Assembly: GCA_007258455.2 (NCBI GenBank)
Contig: VDFB02321305.1
Coordinates: 1 to 64,000 of the forward strand
From: Sequoia sempervirens
Taxonomy: Eukaryota > Streptophyta > Pinopsida > Cupressales > Cupressaceae
Direction: 5' to 3'
Length of the DNA: 64,000 nt
Shown here: one piece after another, positions 60,463-64,000 of the stretch
Position numbering within the stretch: the first letter of the stretch is position 1
How the letters are laid out: each line of letters opens with the position of its first letter
Made by a program: the position numbers and the translations under genes
The notes under the pieces: model-generated
Told to the model about the DNA's origin: nothing
Seen by the model: the letters and a program-made list of their open reading frames with translations, nothing else
The model's database searches: none

Positions 60463-63400
60463 ATGGCCAAAGGAGGAGAGAAGGAAGGCAAGATTTGTTT
60501 TAGAAGACTTGAAGAAGATGTGGCTAGGATCTCCAATTCTTTGGGGAAGATAGATTGGTTGAAAGCTTCATGCAAGCCTTGTCTAAGAAAAGGTGAATGC
60601 TTAAGCATGAGGAAGAGGAAGAACTGATGAAAACTAAACGGGAACAAGGATATTTGTCTACATGGTGTGTATTTAAGGCTAAAGCTAAGATTGATATACA
60701 ACATATTACAAAGAGATTAGTGTTGAGAAGTTGGATTAGTTGATATCCTAGATGGAGGTGTACTTTAGCCTTCATCAACTTACAACTCACCAACAAATTT
60801 CTTTGCTAGGATTAATTTATTAGGTTATGATCTCATATGGTGCGAGAGCTATGCATTATCCCTTGAATGACGAAAAGTTGCTCTTCTTTCAAAGTGAAAA
60901 GACTTCAAAAAATTTCTATAAAAGTAGTTTTTATCCCTATTGTTATGAAAAAGATTGAGTTATCCGATGGCATTATTTTAGGCAGCTTCAAGGACAAAGT
61001 GTACAACGAGTTCTAAAAGAGGGTAATACAACTAGGTAGAGATTTCATAGAGAAAGATGTGCTACTGAAGTATATAGATGGGTTGTTTGGACACCTAAAG
61101 ACACCAGTGCTCATGGCAAAGCCTCAAGATATTGATGAGGCATGTGCGTAGGTCCACTATTTAGAGTTGGACAAGAAGAAGACATCTTCATTCAAGAATG
61201 AAGAATAGGGACAAGGGACAACAACAAGGAGAACAAAAGCATAGGGAGAAAGATAGGGAAAGTCAAAGAAAAACGCTAATACAACAATCTAGAAGGACCA
61301 AAGCAAGAATAAAGCCAAAGCTTAGTGTGCCCCTTGTGGAAAAGAAGGGCACATGGAAGAGAAATTCTGGAGACTTCATTTGGATTTAAAATTGTCTTGG
61401 AGAAATTAGAAAAAGGAGGATGCCAACATTGATGTGATGATCAAAGGGAAAGGGATCCAAGAAGATTCCAATTCAAATGAGACGATCTTGTGTTGTGTGC
61501 AAAGGAGATGTGTGTGGTGGTTGTAATCTCCAAAGCAAAAGAAGAAGAGACAAATCTCTTTTATATTAAAATTTGTGTCGAGGACAAAAAGATAGGCTTT
61601 CTCTTTGGCACTTGCTCTCAAGCTATTTTAATATCCTAGAATTTAGTAAATGAATTGGCTTGCAAGTAACGGGTCAGTTTCAAACATATACTTTGGGTTG
61701 GCTGAAAGATTGAGTGGAAATCATGGTGAAGAAGTGGTGTAAGGTCTAGTGCTCTATAAATTTTGATTATAAGAATGAAGTGTTAGTGAATGTGGTTTTG
61801 TTGGATGTATGTGGAGTGATTTTTGCAACACATATTTGTATCTCAAGGATGCTACATATTGAAGGAGGCCTAATTAGTATAGATTTGTGCAATTAATTAG
61901 GCTTGGATTTGAATTAAAGAGGCCAATTAAGGCAAATTAACCTCAATCAAATTATCAATTAATAAAGCCCTAGATTAATGTGAAAGTGTAAAGGTACACC
62001 TTACAACACTAAAATTAAGGCACAATTAAGTCCATTTTATTATTAATATTCATTCCCAAATTAAGTGTGAAAAAGGGATACTTTTTCCTACACTACAAGA
62101 ATATAAGATCCAATTGTTACTGAAGTGTCCTTTACTGAACTTGGGGCTGTATGGGAAAAATGTTATTGAAGCACAAGAAGTCAAAGAGCAGCTCAAGAAG
62201 TTGTTGGAGCAAGGGATAAGTACCTCTCTTTGTAGACCTTTCATTGTCATTGTGCTGAAGAAAGGTGGGATGTGGCGGATGTGCAAGGAATATTCAGGAC
62301 TGAACAAGATAATTGGGAAGAACTAGTATCCACTGCCCCAAATTGATGATCTATTGGATCAATTGTAATATGCCAATGACTTTATGAAATTCGACTAAAA
62401 TCTGAATTCCATCAAGTGAGGTTCAAGGAAGAGGATGTGTGGAAGACGACCTTCAAAACATGCTATGGTCTCTCCAAGTGGTTGGTTCTTCCATTCAAGT
62501 TGTGTAACACATCGGCTATCCTCATGCATCTCATGAACTAGGTATTGAGACCATTAGTTGACTCTTGTGATGTTTATCTAGATGACATATTAGTATTTAG
62601 CAAGTCATATAAAGGGCACTTGTCTCATCTTGAAAATGTGTTTAAAGTCTTGAGGGAGAACAAATTATTATTGAATGGTAAGAAGTGCGAGTATGCTAAA
62701 ACCTCTTTAGTGTACCTTGGTCACCTATTGGGTGATGGAGTGATAAGGTTAGATCCATCTAAAGTGGGTGCAATAATTAATTGGCCAAAACCCACTACCA
62801 TAAGTGAGACATGGAGCTTTGTAGGTGCAGCTTAATACTGTCATAAATTCACGAAAAACTTATTATATATTGTTGCATAAAGTCAAGGGCAAAGGAAGAA
62901 AGTTTTGTTGGGGCTATAGACAACAATGTGCACTGGTCCTTGCTTTACCTAATTTGAAAGCAATTTTTTAGGGTAGAGATAGATGCCAATGATAATGCAA
63001 TGGGTGTAGTATTGTTATATGGAGGTAGTCTAGTTTGTTAGTATTTAGAAACATTTAGAGAGCTCATGTTGAACTATAGTAAATGCCAAGGAACTATATG
63101 CTTTGGTTTTCATTGTGAAGAGGAGATGTTACCTCATGAGGAAGCAGGTAGTGGTGCACATCAACCTTAAGCCCTTGCAATACTTGCAAGCATAAGCAAA
63201 ATTGTAGCAGTCCAGCGATTACAAATGGATGAGATACCTTAAGCAGTTCCATCTTGTGGTTTAGTGTAAGTTTGGTGTGATGAATAAGGTGGTCAATATC
63301 CAGTCTAGACCAACTCTTTTGTAAGTGATGAATAAGGAGCCTTTTTCTGGTGAATTGTATGTAGAAGATTATGAGCAAGATGAAGATTACAATGAGGTAT

Positions 63401-64000
63401 ATCAGATTGTACACAACAAGAGAAATGCAAAGTTTGAGCCTTATCAAGGCTATTACCTTTAGGAAAGACTCCATATAAGCGGGTAAACTTTGTGTGCCAA
63501 AAGAGCAAAGGGTTTGTTGATGTGGGTTGTGTAGCTATAAATTTTGGTGTCAATGAGATTGTAAGTAATCTCAATCATTATGTTTATTGAGCATGTTTAC
63601 AAGTTGATGTTGCAAGGTTTGTTTTTAGTTAGTTGTGCAGTGTGAGTAAGCCCAACAATCAGAAGTTGGGATTGGACCAGCCTTTCCATGTACCTAAAAG
63701 GCCTCAGGAAAGCGTCTCCATGGATTTTGTTGGATGTCTTCTAAGAACTAAGACGGGCAATGATTATGTCTTTGTAATTGTGGTTCGCTTCAACAAGATG
63801 TTCGTGTTCATTGTTTGTAAAAGGATATGATATGGAGTGATGTAGTAGAGATTTTCTTTAGTCATGTGTGAGTACATTTTGGTATCCTAGTGAGGATCAT
63901 ATTTGATAGGGATTCTAGCTTTTTGACCAAATTTTGGTGTACTTTGTGGGAATAAAGTTTGGAAATGTAGGCTCGGCAGCCCAAAAATTTGACTTAGACT
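60463..64000 (+). pseudogene. gag-pol: TE6 Ty3/gypsy Gag-Pol, broken and cut by the window end
   Basis: Gag starts MAKGGEKEGKICFRRLEEDV (ATG 60,463) and is full of stops. A zinc knuckle CAPCGKEGHMEEKF (61,326-61,367) has its last Cys changed to Phe. Protease remnants (IKICVEDKKIGFL, then FGTCSQA in place of a DTGSQA-like site) lie at 61,565-61,640. RT starts about 62,150 (EAQEVKEQLKKLLEQGIS) and has an intact YLDD (62,575-62,586), then VYLGHLLGDGV. RNase H is near 62,960-63,300. Integrase starts near 63,345, with MDFVGCLLRTKTGNDYVFVI (from 63,720) and FDRDSSFLTKFW near 63,905. It is a different gypsy family from TE2/TE3, and the 3' end lies outside the window. Frameshifts separate most domains. 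Confidence 0.85.
61880..62095. other. AT-rich insert between TE6 protease and RT
   Basis: After the decayed protease end (near RRPNxYRFVQ, about 61,865-61,890) some 200 bases of AATTAATTAGG/AATTAAGGC-rich sequence interrupt the polyprotein, which then resumes with RT. It has no coding signal and could be a small insertion; no inverted ends or target duplication could be fixed. Confidence 0.35.

Overview
This window is plant nuclear DNA from a large, repeat-rich genome. It has no intact host gene that I can support. It is AT-rich and dominated by long-terminal-repeat (LTR) retrotransposons nested in one another, with two degenerate LINEs, one MITE-like element and several LTR remnants. The plant-specific marks are a plant mobile domain (PMD) pseudogene, Tat-type gypsy elements and tRNA-Met-primed chromoviruses. 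The many old, decayed gypsy copies would suit a gymnosperm such as a conifer, but the sequence alone does not prove that.

The left two thirds (about 190-44,598) are one nest, read from boundaries and target-site duplications. TE2, a Ty3/gypsy chromovirus, is the oldest. TE1 (339-14,823; duplication TATAT) sits in its 5' LTR. TE3 (17,254-37,352; duplication ATGTT), a second member of the TE2 family, sits in TE2's leader ORF. A 2.57-kb insertion (18,840-21,408) sits in TE3's 5' LTR, and TE4 (28,321-34,559), a Tat-like element, sits in TE3's 3' LTR. TE2 resumes at 37,353 and ends with its 3' LTR at 44,598.

TE2 and TE3 each carry a leader ORF of about 180 residues, then a single-frame Gag-protease-RT-RNase H-integrase-chromodomain polyprotein broken by stops and frameshifts. 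The leader ORF keeps its reading frame between the two copies and matches no family I know. TE1 and TE4 look non-autonomous. TE1 keeps part of Gag on the + strand and, just before its 3' LTR, an antisense gene of the PMD family. TE4 keeps only protease, a G-patch-like motif and a zinc-knuckle-like motif.

The right third (44,599-64,000) holds about 4.4 kb with nothing recognisable, a Copia-like LTR on the minus strand (49,033-49,930), a Tat-like polypurine tract and LTR start (50,578 onward), two LINE fragments of one family (about 51,960-53,790 and 54,190-55,960), a MITE-like element (56,498-56,891), tRNA-like promoter boxes around 57,560-58,060, an LTR fragment (58,353-58,799), and the 5' part of another gypsy element (TE6, about 59,524 to the window end). 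TE6 contains Gag zinc knuckle, protease, RT, RNase H and the start of integrase.

All coding regions are decayed. Many in-frame stops are TAG or TGA where the sister copy or family has Gln, Arg or Trp, as expected from deamination of methylated cytosine in silenced elements.
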